Shown piece after piece: positions 19,734 through 28,251 of a DNA stretch of 64,000 bases. Each line of letters opens with the position of its first letter. Position 1 is the stretch's first letter. The DNA lies in the NCBI RefSeq assembly GCF_004363295.1, contig NZ_SNYQ01000002.1, positions 1 through 64,000 on the forward strand, given 5' to 3'. The notes under the pieces are model-generated. The model was not told the DNA's origin, ran no database searches, and saw only the letters and a program-made list of their open reading frames with translations. This DNA is from Mesocricetibacter intestinalis. GTDB lineage: Bacteria > Pseudomonadota > Gammaproteobacteria > Enterobacterales > Pasteurellaceae. The position numbers and the translations under genes are program-made.

Positions 19734-20405
19734 ATGAAAAAATTAGCATTAGCAGTGGGTATCTCAGCCGCCCTATTAAGCGGAGCTGTCAGCGCGCATC
19801 AGGCAGGGGATGTTATCGTTCGTGCCGGCGGCGCATTGGTTATTGCAAACTCTCAATCAAAAACAACAACCGATACCAAAGTTAATTTAGAGGTGAATAA
19901 TAACGCTCAGTTAGGTTTAACCGGTACCTATATGTTTACCGATAACCTCGGGGTGGAATTATTGGCCGCCACACCTTTTTCACATAAAATCAGTGCAACT
20001 ATTCCTGCATTGAAAGATCATCCTCAATTAGGCGGGTTTTATGATTTAGGTAATGTAGTAAAACTAAAACAATTACCTCCAAGCTTGTATGTTCAGTACT
20101 ATTTCTTAGATAAAGATGCGGGCTCCCGTCCTTATATCGGTGCGGGTTTAAACTATACGCGCTTCTTTGATGCCGAATCAACCAATCCGGCAATCACTAA
20201 CTTAAAAGTGAAGAAACATTCTTTCGGTCCGGTAGTGAATGCGGGTATTGATATTAAATTAACCGACAATTTATACTTCAACACCGCAATGTGGTATACC
20301 CATATTCGTACTAAAGCACAATTCAGCGCACTGAATGCCGATCACGAAGTTAAAATTAAATTAGATCCGATTGTATTCTTTACCGGTTTAGCTTATCGCT
20401 TCTAA
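19734..20405 (+). CDS. ompW: OmpW-family outer-membrane protein
   Basis: The 223-residue protein has a cleavable signal peptide (ending SGAVSA), then HQAGDVIVRAGG at the mature start. Amphipathic beta strands predict an eight-stranded barrel, with the C-terminal LAYRF motif ending in Phe for Bam recognition. OmpW forms a narrow hydrophobic channel and in enterobacteria is FNR-controlled. Here two FNR/CRP-like palindromes lie upstream and a terminator follows, so it is monocistronic. Confidence 0.93.
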   Translation: MKKLALAVGISAALLSGAVSAHQAGDVIVRAGGALVIANSQSKTTTDTKVNLEVNNNAQLGLTGTYMFTDNLGVELLAATPFSHKISATIPALKDHPQLGGFYDLGNVVKLKQLPPSLYVQYYFLDKDAGSRPYIGAGLNYTRFFDAESTNPAITNLKVKKHSFGPVVNAGIDIKLTDNLYFNTAMWYTHIRTKAQFSALNADHEVKIKLDPIVFFTGLAYRF

Positions 20406-20443
20406 TTTTATTTTTTATTAAATTTATCAGGAACCAATTAATA

Positions 20444-20475
20444 GAAGACTTAGCTTTCGGCTAAGTCTTTTTTGT
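20444..20475 (+). terminator. ompW terminator
   Basis: AAGACTTAGC / GCTAAGTCTT stem with a short loop, followed by TTTTTT. Confidence 0.85.
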
Positions 20476-20583
20476 TGCGAGCGGATAACAGCTAGGCAGA
20501 TGATTAGGCAGAAATACTTCTGCTCATTTATTTGAGGATAGGGCAAAATCCGCCTAATCGCTTTTGCCGGCAGAGAGAATAGC

Positions 20584-20625
20584 AAAAAACCGATCCGCCT
20601 TATCTATCGATTGCTTGATCGGTTT
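20584..20625 (-). terminator. recN terminator
   Basis: On the minus strand, AAACCGATC and GATCGGTTTTTT form a 9 bp stem around a ~21 nt loop, downstream of the recN stop. Confidence 0.6.
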
Positions 20626-20651
20626 ATTGAATCTAATGGATTATGTATTGA

Positions 20652-22328
20652 TTAGGCTACCGCAGCCAATAATTCCCGAGCATTGGCAAGGGCGGAATCC
20701 GTTATTTTGCTACCGCCGAGCAGCCCGGCTAATGCTTTGACTCGCTGTGTAGAAGAAAGTGCGGTCATTTTTGTTTCGGTTTTTCCATCAATCAGGGATT
20801 TTTCAACCCTGAAGTGATGATGCCCCTGACAGGCTACCTGAGGTAAGTGGGTTACGCAGATTACCTGACATTTTTCCCCCAGTTTACGCAGCAGTTTACC
20901 GACAACACTTGCCGTTGCGCCGCTGATCCCCACATCAATTTCATCGAAAATCAGGGTCGGCACGGCACTTTTATCGCTGGTTAAACTTTGCAGTGCCAGA
21001 GCAATACGGGACAATTCGCCGCCCGATGCGGTTTTATTAAGGGGCTGAGGGGATTGCCCCGGGTTACTCTGCAGATAAAACACAATACTGTCCGCCCCTT
21101 TTGCACCGACTTTATCCGGGGCATGGTTGACTTCAATAAAAAATTCCGCATTTTCCATAGCAAGTTGTTTGATTAGGCCGGTTACCCTAGAGGAAAGTTT
21201 TTCCGCACCGGCACGACGGCTTTCATTGAGCTGGGTCGCAGCTTGCAACATTGTGTTATGGGCCTGGCTTTCCTGCGCCAATAATTCTTCCTCATTGGCG
21301 GAAAACTCGGTGAGGTTCGCCAATTCCTGTTTTAGGGTTTGATGCAAGGCATAGAGTTGATCCGGTTTTATATTATGTTTTCTGGCAAGTTGCAAGGCTT
21401 GTCCCATACGCTGTTCGACTTCCTGTAACTGCAAGGGATCCTGCTCAATATTTCCGGCAAGGTGTTCTATTTCGCTTTTGGCTTCCTGAACCTGAATCAG
21501 CGCATCCTGTAGCAAATTCTGGATATTGGCGTAACGGGGATCCAGTTCGTTCAATTCATCAATATATTTTGTACTGCGGTACAGCAGACTTTCCGCATTA
21601 ACGGTTTCGTTATCGCTTAGTATCTGTAGGGCCGATTGCGACAACATTGTCAGCTGTTCGCAATTGGAAAGACGGTGCTGGATTTCTTCCAGTTCCTCGT
21701 ATTCCGTCGCTTGTAGATTGAATTCGTCCAGTTCATCCACTTGGTATTGCAGTAATTGTTTTCTGGCTTCGTTTTCTTCACATTGCTGATGGAAAGCCTT
21801 AACCTGCTGTTGCAATGTTTTCCAGTTTCGGTAGGCGGATTGCATACGGCGAGATAAATCGGAATTAAGGCAGAAGCTATCCAGCAACTGCAACTGAAAT
21901 TCGTTTTTTAACAGTAATTGGGAAGAATGCTGCCCACTAACCTGAATTAGATTCTGCCCAAGTTCTTTTAATTGGGCGGCGGAAACCGGCGTACCGTTAA
22001 TAAAGGCTTTTGAACGTCCGTCATTGTTAATGATTCGGCGCAGGATACATTCTGTCGGCGCATCGGCGTCTTGTAATTCCTGCTGTTGCAGCCAGATTGC
22101 CGCCGGGCTGCCGGCTTCAAGGGTAAAGGTGGCGCAGATATCGGCACGTTCCTGACCTTCCCGTAACATACCGGCTTCCGAACGCTGACCCAGACAAAGC
22201 CCCAGGGCATCTATGGCAATGGATTTTCCTGCGCCCGTTTCTCCGGTAATAACGGACATTCCCTGCGCTAATTCGATATTCAGCTGTTTAACAATGGCAA
22301 AATTATTGATAGTCAGTTGGCTCAGCAT
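20652..22328 (-). CDS. recN: RecN, SMC-like DNA repair ATPase
   Basis: The 558-residue SMC-family protein has Walker A GETGAGKS near the N-terminus, long central coiled coils, an ABC signature (SGGELSRIALAL) and Walker B with LIFDEIDVGISG. RecN holds broken DNA ends together during RecA-dependent double-strand break repair. I start at ATG 22328 (MLSQLTINNFAIVKQ), preceded by GAGGGG; the ATG 27 bp upstream lacks a ribosome site. A LexA-like box upstream fits its SOS control elsewhere. An uptake core (20757-20765) lies within. Confidence 0.95.
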   Translation of the reverse strand: MLSQLTINNFAIVKQLNIELAQGMSVITGETGAGKSIAIDALGLCLGQRSEAGMLREGQERADICATFTLEAGSPAAIWLQQQELQDADAPTECILRRIINNDGRSKAFINGTPVSAAQLKELGQNLIQVSGQHSSQLLLKNEFQLQLLDSFCLNSDLSRRMQSAYRNWKTLQQQVKAFHQQCEENEARKQLLQYQVDELDEFNLQATEYEELEEIQHRLSNCEQLTMLSQSALQILSDNETVNAESLLYRSTKYIDELNELDPRYANIQNLLQDALIQVQEAKSEIEHLAGNIEQDPLQLQEVEQRMGQALQLARKHNIKPDQLYALHQTLKQELANLTEFSANEEELLAQESQAHNTMLQAATQLNESRRAGAEKLSSRVTGLIKQLAMENAEFFIEVNHAPDKVGAKGADSIVFYLQSNPGQSPQPLNKTASGGELSRIALALQSLTSDKSAVPTLIFDEIDVGISGATASVVGKLLRKLGEKCQVICVTHLPQVACQGHHHFRVEKSLIDGKTETKMTALSSTQRVKALAGLLGGSKITDSALANARELLAAVA

Positions 22329-22367
22329 AATAAACCCCTCGATAACTGTATGCAAATCAGTATATAT

Positions 22368-22383
22368 ATGATTTTATATACAG
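22368..22383 (-). promoter_or_regulatory. LexA-like SOS box upstream of recN
   Basis: On the minus strand, TACTGTATATAAAATCAT has a perfect left half (CTGT) and AT-rich core, with a degenerate right half (TCAT for ACAG). E. coli recN boxes look similar. Confidence 0.55.
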
Positions 22384-22405
22384 TAAAGAGGTTTTTGAGA
22401 AGAAA

Positions 22406-23317
22406 TTAGAATAATTTTTTCAGCCAGCCTAATTTTGAACTTAATACATTGTAATAATTGTAATTTTGCAAATGCAGCAAGCGTAGCTTATAAGGGCTTT
22501 TGGCCACTCTAACAATATCGTCGCTGGAAAAGCTTAAAGGGAGCTGGCTGTCGCAATTTACCTCCAGTTGCGGCGTATTATATTCGGCGAAGCTCAGCGA
22601 TATGCTGCTGTTGCCGTCAATAACCAGCGGACGCGAAGATAGAGTATGAGGAAACATAGGAACCAATGAAATCGCATTGAGTTGCGGGGTAAGAATAGGT
22701 CCGCCGGCAGAGAGCGAATAAGCGGTGGAGCCGGTCGGGGTAGCGATAATTAAACCGTCGGAACGCTGTGAAAAGGCGAATTTACCGTCAATATGCACAT
22801 GAAAATCGATCATATGAGCGATTTTAGAGGGGTGTATTACCGCTTCGTTAATGGCATTGCCGCTAGCAATAATTTTACCGTTACGCTCGATACTGGCTTG
22901 CAGCAGAAAACGTTCTTCAACAAAGAATTCGCCGTTTAGGCAAGCCTGTAACTGGGCATAGGCGTTTTTCGGATCTATATCGGTCAGAAAGCCCAGATTA
23001 CCGCGGTTGATGCCGATTAACGGAATATCGTATTTGCACAGTACCCGCGCGTGTCCGAGCATATTACCGTCGCCGCCGATAACTATCGCCAGTTGCGCCA
23101 GTTTGCCGATTTGATCCAGATTAGCCAAATGGGAAACGGAAAGGTTAAGCGCTCGGCCGATTTCTTCTTCCACCAGTACCTGATAACCGCGCTCAAGTAA
23201 CCAGTGGAAAATATTTTTATGCATCTGCAAGGTAATATCGGCACGGGGGCGACCTACCAGCCCGATGGTTTTAAAGGAGGCATGTAAGGCTTTTTCAATG
23301 TCCTTTGGGGTTTGCAT
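22406..23317 (-). CDS. nadK: NadK, NAD kinase
   Basis: The 303-residue enzyme phosphorylates NAD to NADP. It has the GGDGN motif (VIGGDGNML, about residues 77-85), the [10 protein letters not shown] block and the conserved [19 protein letters not shown] region. Length matches the family (292-307). The gene is divergent from grpE; recN lies downstream in the same direction with a 77 bp gap that contains the recN operator. Confidence 0.95.
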   Translation of the reverse strand: MQTPKDIEKALHASFKTIGLVGRPRADITLQMHKNIFHWLLERGYQVLVEEEIGRALNLSVSHLANLDQIGKLAQLAIVIGGDGNMLGHARVLCKYDIPLIGINRGNLGFLTDIDPKNAYAQLQACLNGEFFVEERFLLQASIERNGKIIASGNAINEAVIHPSKIAHMIDFHVHIDGKFAFSQRSDGLIIATPTGSTAYSLSAGGPILTPQLNAISLVPMFPHTLSSRPLVIDGNSSISLSFAEYNTPQLEVNCDSQLPLSFSSDDIVRVAKSPYKLRLLHLQNYNYYNVLSSKLGWLKKLF

Positions 23318-23325
23318 AATAATGA

Positions 23326-23353
23326 CTTGAATAAAAAAATTTATCCCTTATAT
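23326..23353 (+). promoter_or_regulatory. Probable sigma-32 heat-shock promoter of grpE
   Basis: CTTGAA (23326-23331), a 13 bp spacer and CCCTTATAT (23345-23353) resemble the sigma-32 elements CTTGAAA and CCCCATNT at the correct spacing, 93 bp upstream of the grpE start. Confidence 0.6.
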
Positions 23354-23445
23354 TACACAGAAAAGCGAATATAGCAACATTAACATTGTCGCCCGGCTTT
23401 GCTACAATGGCCCGGTTTATATTATTTTTTATCATGGAGAAAACG

Positions 23446-24060
23446 ATGTCGGAACAAATGCAGAATCAAGAACAGGAAAAAAAGGAAAACATCGGGGATA
23501 GCGTACAGGCTGAAGAGGTACAGACTGAGAATCTACAGGCGGAAGCGGAAGGGGAAACTCCGGCAGCCGAAAGCGACGCTTTGGAAGAAGCGATAGCCCG
23601 TGTTCAGGAGCTGGAAGAACAGTTGGCCGAAACCGCAAAAAAAGAGCAGGATATTTTGCTTCGTTCCCGTGCGGAAATGGACAATATCCGACGTCGCGCC
23701 GAACAGGATGTGGAGAAGGCTCATAAGTTCGCTTTGGAGAAATTTTCAAAGGATCTTTTAAATACTATCGATAACCTTGAACGCGCCTTGGCGACGCCGG
23801 CGGATAAAGAGAACGAAAGTATTAAAGCCTTATTCGACGGTGTGGAGTTAACCCTTAAAGAGTTACTGGCGACAGTGGAGCGTTTCGGTGTGAAAGCGGT
23901 AGGCGAAGTCGGCGAAACCTTTAATCCGGATCTGCACCAGGCCATTTCCATGCAACCGACGGAAGGTTTTGACACCAATCAGATTACGGTGGTTTTACAG
24001 AAAGGTTATCTGTTAAATGATCGTGTGATTCGACCGGCCATGGTTATGGTGGCTGCCTAA
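23446..24060 (+). CDS. grpE: GrpE, nucleotide exchange factor of DnaK
   Basis: The 204-residue protein has an acidic, Gln/Glu-rich N-terminus, a long coiled coil ([21 protein letters not shown]-like, about 60-90) and the C-terminal beta domain with [20 protein letters not shown]. It releases ADP from DnaK. I start at ATG 23446 (MSEQMQNQ), preceded by TGGAGAAAA. The longer frame from 23386 begins upstream of any ribosome site. The island described below begins 90 bp past its stop. Confidence 0.95.
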   Translation: MSEQMQNQEQEKKENIGDSVQAEEVQTENLQAEAEGETPAAESDALEEAIARVQELEEQLAETAKKEQDILLRSRAEMDNIRRRAEQDVEKAHKFALEKFSKDLLNTIDNLERALATPADKENESIKALFDGVELTLKELLATVERFGVKAVGEVGETFNPDLHQAISMQPTEGFDTNQITVVLQKGYLLNDRVIRPAMVMVAA

Positions 24061-24150
24061 TATGTTATCCCGCTCAAGGGTAGGCGAATAAATATTCGCT
24101 AATCTGTGCCGAACCCGAGGATAACAATAGGAACAAACAGGCATAATAGC

Positions 24151-24174
24151 GGCATTATGTAGCAGTTGCACAAA
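24151..24174 (+). repeat. Left terminal inverted repeat of the island
   Basis: 24 bp whose core ATTATGTAGCAGTTGCACAA is repeated in inverse orientation at 30343-30366 (23/24 identical overall). It begins 90 bp downstream of grpE. Confidence 0.88.
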
Positions 24175-24186
24175 ACTCATTTTAAA

Positions 24187-24217
24187 GTAAGGCGACCTTT
24201 CCGTCGCCTTTATTTTT
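24187..24217 (+). terminator. Terminator just inside the island, downstream of grpE
   Basis: AAGGCGAC / GTCGCCTT stem with loop CTTTCC and a following TATTTTT. It would stop transcripts from grpE. Confidence 0.8.
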
Positions 24218-24238
24218 GTGGCTAATTCTGTCATTTTA

Positions 24239-24589
24239 TTAGTGGCGATTATTCCATTTTTGGTAATAAATCTCAACGCTATCTAAGCAGTAAACTAATA
24301 TTCTGTCAACAATCACCTCGCTTTCCCACTGCATTAAACCTTCAATTTCATTTAGCCTTTTTTGTGCTTGGTATTGGGTGTAGGCTTTTGAGTAGCGAGG
24401 TTCGACCGGCTCTATTTTTGCAGGGAATTTGGTTTCCAATAAATCGAAAAATTTGTTGATATTACGCCGCTCATTCCATCTTACCGTATGGCGTTTTATA
24501 TCATCCAAAATGGAATGGTCGCCCCATCTACAAATGTCAAAATCCTCACTAGATTCAAAATAGATCCGCATATCATAATGTAGCTTCAT
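24239..24589 (-). CDS. Hypothetical protein, 116 residues
   Basis: I do not recognise this protein. It starts MKLHYDMRIYFESSEDFDIC after a good AAGGAGCAAAA ribosome site. It is soluble, rich in charged and aromatic residues, and has no membrane segment or known motif. It follows the 62-residue gene by 12 bp on the same strand, so the pair is probably one unit. Its place just inside the left inverted repeat makes it cargo of the island. Confidence 0.6.
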   Translation of the reverse strand: MKLHYDMRIYFESSEDFDICRWGDHSILDDIKRHTVRWNERRNINKFFDLLETKFPAKIEPVEPRYSKAYTQYQAQKRLNEIEGLMQWESEVIVDRILVYCLDSVEIYYQKWNNRH

Positions 24590-24601
24590 TTTTGCTCCTT
24601 A

Positions 24602-24790
24602 TTAGGTCGTTTGTAATGAATGGATGCCAAATCGGGCTTCGGGCATTTTATTGCCTTGCCAAAACAACGGGATAAGTAGTATGTAGCAAGTTAGATCGCT
24701 AATCACCCAGAATTGTCTTCTATTATCATTCTTTACAACATATTTTGCAGGTTGTTTACGAATATCAGTCAAATTTAACACTAGCTTCAT
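24602..24790 (-). CDS. Hypothetical protein, 62 residues
   Basis: A short frame starting MKLVLNLTDIRKQPAKYVV. It contains a hydrophobic stretch (LTCYILLIPLFWQG) and ends ARFGIHSLQTT. The frame stays open upstream to 24868, but that part runs through a terminator hairpin, so I start at ATG 24790. The ribosome site is weak. I recognise no function; small size, a hydrophobic segment and pairing with another small gene are compatible with, but do not show, a toxin-antitoxin or immunity module. Confidence 0.4.
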   Translation of the reverse strand: MKLVLNLTDIRKQPAKYVVKNDNRRQFWVISDLTCYILLIPLFWQGNKMPEARFGIHSLQTT

Positions 24791-24817
24791 TCGCTTTTCT
24801 TTAGTAACAGTTTCCCA

Positions 24818-24902
24818 AAATAAAAAAGCAACTCTTTGATGAGTTGCTTCAGACCGCTGACAAACCACTAGATAAATGTCCAGAGGTTTGTCAGGGGTCT
24901 GT
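24818..24902 (-). ncRNA. Two-hairpin structured element (possible small RNA or 3' end)
   Basis: Read on the minus strand there is a 17 bp stem (CAGACCCCTGACAAACC with a partner matching at 16/17, loop ~17 nt). It is followed immediately by a classical terminator (AAGCAACTC / GAGTTGCTT then TTTTTTATTTT). No gene precedes it on this strand: the region beyond is the promoter of the plus-strand cassette. It may be the end of a lost gene or a small RNA. Confidence 0.45.
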
Positions 24903-24952
24903 AAAATAGATATTTTTTAGTGCCTCTCTCTTGTTTCACTACCCCTAATCTA

Positions 24953-24982
24953 TTTCAAAAAATAGCCAATTGTTGGTACAAT
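24953..24982 (+). promoter_or_regulatory. Candidate promoter of the ABC-3C cassette
   Basis: TTTCAA (24953-24958), an 18 bp spacer and TACAAT (24977-24982) lie 35 bp upstream of the first ATG. There is no clear ribosome site before that ATG. Confidence 0.4.
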
Positions 24983-25017
24983 AAAACTAATATTTAATGT
25001 AAAAATGAATTTTTGTT

Positions 25018-25983
25018 ATGTACCAATACTTTGACTTAGATGACTCTCGTTTTGAAAATCTTGTTATAGCCATTTGTAAAGAAATTCTTGGGCAGGGTGT
25101 TCAAGGTTTTTCTGTTGGGCGTGATGATGGAAGGGATGGGGAATTTGACGGTAAAGCTAACCTTTATCCAAGCCAACAACAGGCTTGGGACGGAAAGGTT
25201 ATTATTCAGGCTAAATGGACATCGGGAATAAATAAGCATTACACAGACTCTGACTTTTATAGTGAAGAAGGCAAGAGTAATCTTCTTGCAAAAGAATTAA
25301 TAAAAGTTAAAAGTAAAGTTGAGAATGGGGAACTTAACTATTATATGTTGTTTGCTAATCGTAGTTTAACAGGTGGAGCAAAACCAATAATTATTAATTA
25401 CATTTCAGAGAAAACAGGATTAAATCCTGAAAATATTGCGATATTTGGTAATGATGATTTAGATTATTATTTGAGTCGCTACCCCTATATCGTAAATATG
25501 GAAAATATTAATTTAGAACCACTAAATATAGCCCCAACTTTGAATCTTAATAGTTTATCAGAGGTAATTGGTCATTTATCAAAAGTGTTTGATGATAAAA
25601 ACATAGGTAAAAATTTATCCCCAATCATTAGGACGAGTTATGAGAAGAAAAACAAACTCAATAACTTGACTGATGAAATGGCAAAACAGCTTAAAAAGTA
25701 CTATATGAAGTATGTTTTTAATATTAAAGATTTTTTAAATGACCCACAAAATACTGAGTTATTAAATCATTATCAAAATACAGTTGAAGAATTTCAATTT
25801 AATTATATTCTACCAATGCAATCAAAGTTGGAGTATTTTGATGAGATATTTAATGATTTAGTAAAATATCTGACAAATAGAGACTATATTTTGGCTACCA
25901 ATACTAGGCTAACAAGAATGATGGTCTTTTATATGTATTGGAATTGTGATATAGGAAAATCAAATGATGATTCGTCCGAGTAA
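25018..25983 (+). CDS. ABC-three-component system effector with Mrr-like nuclease domain
   Basis: The 321-residue protein begins MYQYFDLDDSRFENLVIAIC. The first ~140 residues look like a PD-(D/E)xK restriction-endonuclease-like domain: E13, then GRDDGRDGEF with D40 and E42, then VIIQAKW with Q64 and K66 as the Q-x-K catalytic end. The rest is a helical C-terminal region (LKKYYMKYVFNIKDFLNDPQ...) like the C-terminal domains that ABC-3C effectors use to join the complex. Family knowledge (Krishnan, Burroughs, Iyer, Aravind) places such proteins in predicted defence systems. The next gene overlaps it by 20 bp. DNA cleavage is inferred. Confidence 0.75.
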   Translation: MYQYFDLDDSRFENLVIAICKEILGQGVQGFSVGRDDGRDGEFDGKANLYPSQQQAWDGKVIIQAKWTSGINKHYTDSDFYSEEGKSNLLAKELIKVKSKVENGELNYYMLFANRSLTGGAKPIIINYISEKTGLNPENIAIFGNDDLDYYLSRYPYIVNMENINLEPLNIAPTLNLNSLSEVIGHLSKVFDDKNIGKNLSPIIRTSYEKKNKLNNLTDEMAKQLKKYYMKYVFNIKDFLNDPQNTELLNHYQNTVEEFQFNYILPMQSKLEYFDEIFNDLVKYLTNRDYILATNTRLTRMMVFYMYWNCDIGKSNDDSSE

Positions 25984-26209
25984 GCACAATGACCCTGATA
26001 AAACTTTGATTTACGCCAGTTTCTTGATATTAAAACGGCTAAAAAAATCAAAGATCGTATCTTATGAAGAATTATTGGGCTTTATTAAAAAAGAAATTAC
26101 GAGCGGAGAATATTTATTTTTACCCGCTCTTAATTTCTTATTTTTACTTGGTTTGATAAATTATCAAGCTAAAAATGATATGATTGAATATGTTGAGCAA
26201 AAGAAATGA
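25964..26209 (+). CDS. ABC-3C middle component (MC6-like)
   Basis: The 81-residue protein starts MMIRPSKHNDPDKTLIYASF and continues with VSYEELLGFI and LFLPALNFLFLLGLINY. This RPSKH...FLPALNFLFLLG pattern is the one I associate with the MC6 class of ABC-3C middle components, a small winged-helix-like bridge between effector and ATPase. The second codon is also ATG. The gene overlaps the effector by 20 bp and shares an ATGA with the ATPase gene, so all three are translationally coupled. Confidence 0.78.
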   Translation: MMIRPSKHNDPDKTLIYASFLILKRLKKSKIVSYEELLGFIKKEITSGEYLFLPALNFLFLLGLINYQAKNDMIEYVEQKK

Positions 26210-27987
26210 AACTATCTAAATTGTACAGTAATTTACCAGATAAATTTAGTCCTATCATATTTAACAAGGGGCTAAATTTTATTTATGGTGAGATTAGACA
26301 TCCTGAAAATAAGACTAAAGATACACATAATCTTGGAAAAACTACCCTTGCTCGTCTTTTAGATTTTATGTTTTTAGCAAAAAGACATAAAGAGCAATTC
26401 TTATTCAAAAATCAAGAAATATTTAATAATTTTATTTTCTTTTTAGAAATTCAGTTATCAGTAAATGAGTATCTAACCATTAAACGTAGTGTTGAAAATA
26501 ACACCAAAATTGGTTTCTACTTACACAATTCATCAAATCAAGATTATAGATCATTGCCCGAAGATTCTTGGTATGAATTAACTTCTTTTGATAATGCAAA
26601 AATTTATCTTGATAGTAAATTAAACTTTACAGCTATTAAAAGCTGGCAATATCGCCAACTTATTGGCTATCTCATTAGAATGCAAGATGATTTTTATCAA
26701 GTATTTCAATTGCAAAAATATCGTGGTAAAGATGCGGATTGGAAACCCTATATGGCTGACTTATTGGGATTCAATGGCGAGCTTGCCAAACAACGGTATC
26801 AACTTGGCAAGCAAGTTAATGACCTAGAATTAAAAATCAAAGAACAAAATATTTCCGATGACAAAAAAGCTTTAGAAGAATTAAGTAAAGTTGATGGTCG
26901 TTTAGTGATTAGAAAAAATGAACTTTCTAAACTAAAAGAATTTGTTGAAAATTTTAATTTTCGTGAAGTAGATAGACAAACTGTTGAAGATTTAGTGTCA
27001 GAAATTGATAATCAAATTATTACTTTAAATATGAAGGAATACTCTTTAAAAAATAGTATTTATCATATTGAGCAATCCGTTTCGGAAAATAAAATAAAAT
27101 TCAATACAAACGAAGTTAAAGAATTATTTGATGAGGTTAATATTTTATTTCCAGAACAAATTCAAAAAGATTTTGAACAATTGATTACATTTAATCAAGC
27201 AATTACCCAAGAAAGAAATACTTATTTAAAACAAGAGTTGAAAGAAAGTCAAATAGAATTATCCAGCATTCAAAACCAACTTATGCAGCTTAATGAGCAA
27301 CGAGCCAGCCAACTTGATTTTTTAAAAGAAAGTGAATTGGTTGTTAAATTTAGAGAAGCAAATCAAGAAATCTCTTTAATTCAAGCGGAAATATTGGATT
27401 TTGAAAGACAGAAAGAAAATATTCAAAAAGTCTTAGAATTAAAAAAAGAACAAAGGGATTTGCAGTTATCATTAAATGATATTCGCAATAAAATGGAAGA
27501 TGACTTGGCTAATATTAACGATAGTGAAGATAGCTTATTTTCGAAAATTCGCATTTATTTTAATGAGATTATTAATAAAGTTTTAAATAAAGAAGGGGTT
27601 TTATTTGTTACATTAAACGATAGTGGTAATTTTGAGTTTAGAGCAGAATATCAAGAGTCTGGAAAAAACACCAATGAAAGCCAAGGAAATACATATAGGA
27701 AATTCTTATGTATTGCCTTTGATTTAGCTATTACAAGAGTGTATTTTGATAAAAATTTCCCTAAATTTATTTATATTGATGGTGTATTTGATGGCTTGGA
27801 TAATCGTAAAAAAGATTTATTATTAGAAGTTTTGCGAGAGTATAGCAATTTGGGTATTCAGATTATTGCAACAACAATCAATTCAGAAGTTCAGGGGTTA
27901 ACGATACCACTTACCAAACAAGAGATTGTTTTAATTTTGCACGACGATGGGCAAAATGGTCGTTTATTTAAAATGCCTGTTTGGTAG
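26206..27987 (+). CDS. ABC-3C ATPase, DUF2326-type SMC/RecN-like protein
   Basis: The 593-residue protein has an atypical Walker A near residue 45 (THNLGKTTLARLLDF) following NFIYGEIRHPENKTKD. A long coiled coil spans about residues 200-440. The C-terminal half carries the signature-like NTYRKFLCIAFDLAI and Walker B FIYIDGVFDGLDNRKK followed by IIATTINSEV. These are the marks of DUF2326-type ABC ATPases of ABC-three-component systems. Such ATPases are thought to sense foreign nucleoprotein and switch on the effector. The gene ends at a strong terminator (28018-28059). Confidence 0.85.
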   Translation: MKLSKLYSNLPDKFSPIIFNKGLNFIYGEIRHPENKTKDTHNLGKTTLARLLDFMFLAKRHKEQFLFKNQEIFNNFIFFLEIQLSVNEYLTIKRSVENNTKIGFYLHNSSNQDYRSLPEDSWYELTSFDNAKIYLDSKLNFTAIKSWQYRQLIGYLIRMQDDFYQVFQLQKYRGKDADWKPYMADLLGFNGELAKQRYQLGKQVNDLELKIKEQNISDDKKALEELSKVDGRLVIRKNELSKLKEFVENFNFREVDRQTVEDLVSEIDNQIITLNMKEYSLKNSIYHIEQSVSENKIKFNTNEVKELFDEVNILFPEQIQKDFEQLITFNQAITQERNTYLKQELKESQIELSSIQNQLMQLNEQRASQLDFLKESELVVKFREANQEISLIQAEILDFERQKENIQKVLELKKEQRDLQLSLNDIRNKMEDDLANINDSEDSLFSKIRIYFNEIINKVLNKEGVLFVTLNDSGNFEFRAEYQESGKNTNESQGNTYRKFLCIAFDLAITRVYFDKNFPKFIYIDGVFDGLDNRKKDLLLEVLREYSNLGIQIIATTINSEVQGLTIPLTKQEIVLILHDDGQNGRLFKMPVW

Positions 27988-28017
27988 TGTATTGAAGTAG
28001 GCGTAGTAGACAAAATG

Positions 28018-28059
28018 GTTGCTAAAAGTATTATTTAAATATTTTTAGCAACTCTTTTT
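28018..28059 (+). terminator. Terminator of the ABC-3C cassette
   Basis: GTTGCTAAAA / TTTTAGCAAC 10 bp stem, followed by a CTTTTT tract, 31 bp past the ATPase stop. Confidence 0.85.
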
Positions 28060-28251
28060 ATCTCATGAATTCTCAAACCAAGTGCAACGATTCTTTAAAA
28101 TAGCATTCAAAATGCTGTTTTCCATGCTACGTATTTTCGTGGTCTCAAATTCAACTTATCCACCACAGACCGGATATAATCATTGTTACACTGAAGAATA
28201 AAGCACTACACCATTAACAGTATAGCTGTTTATTAATTACATTACCATCAG

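Noticed and set aside
22346-22361. Second LexA box upstream of recN (CTGTATGCAAATCAGT)
   Set aside because: The CAG half is one base out of register with CTGT-N8-ACAG.
24143-24150. 8 bp target-site duplication outside the inverted repeats
   Set aside because: ATAATAGC on the left and GAGATTTT on the right do not match, nor do sequences shifted by a few bases.
24791-24868. Longer N-terminus for the 62-residue minus-strand gene
   Set aside because: The added part is the reading of a Rho-independent terminator hairpin, so ATG 24790 is preferred.
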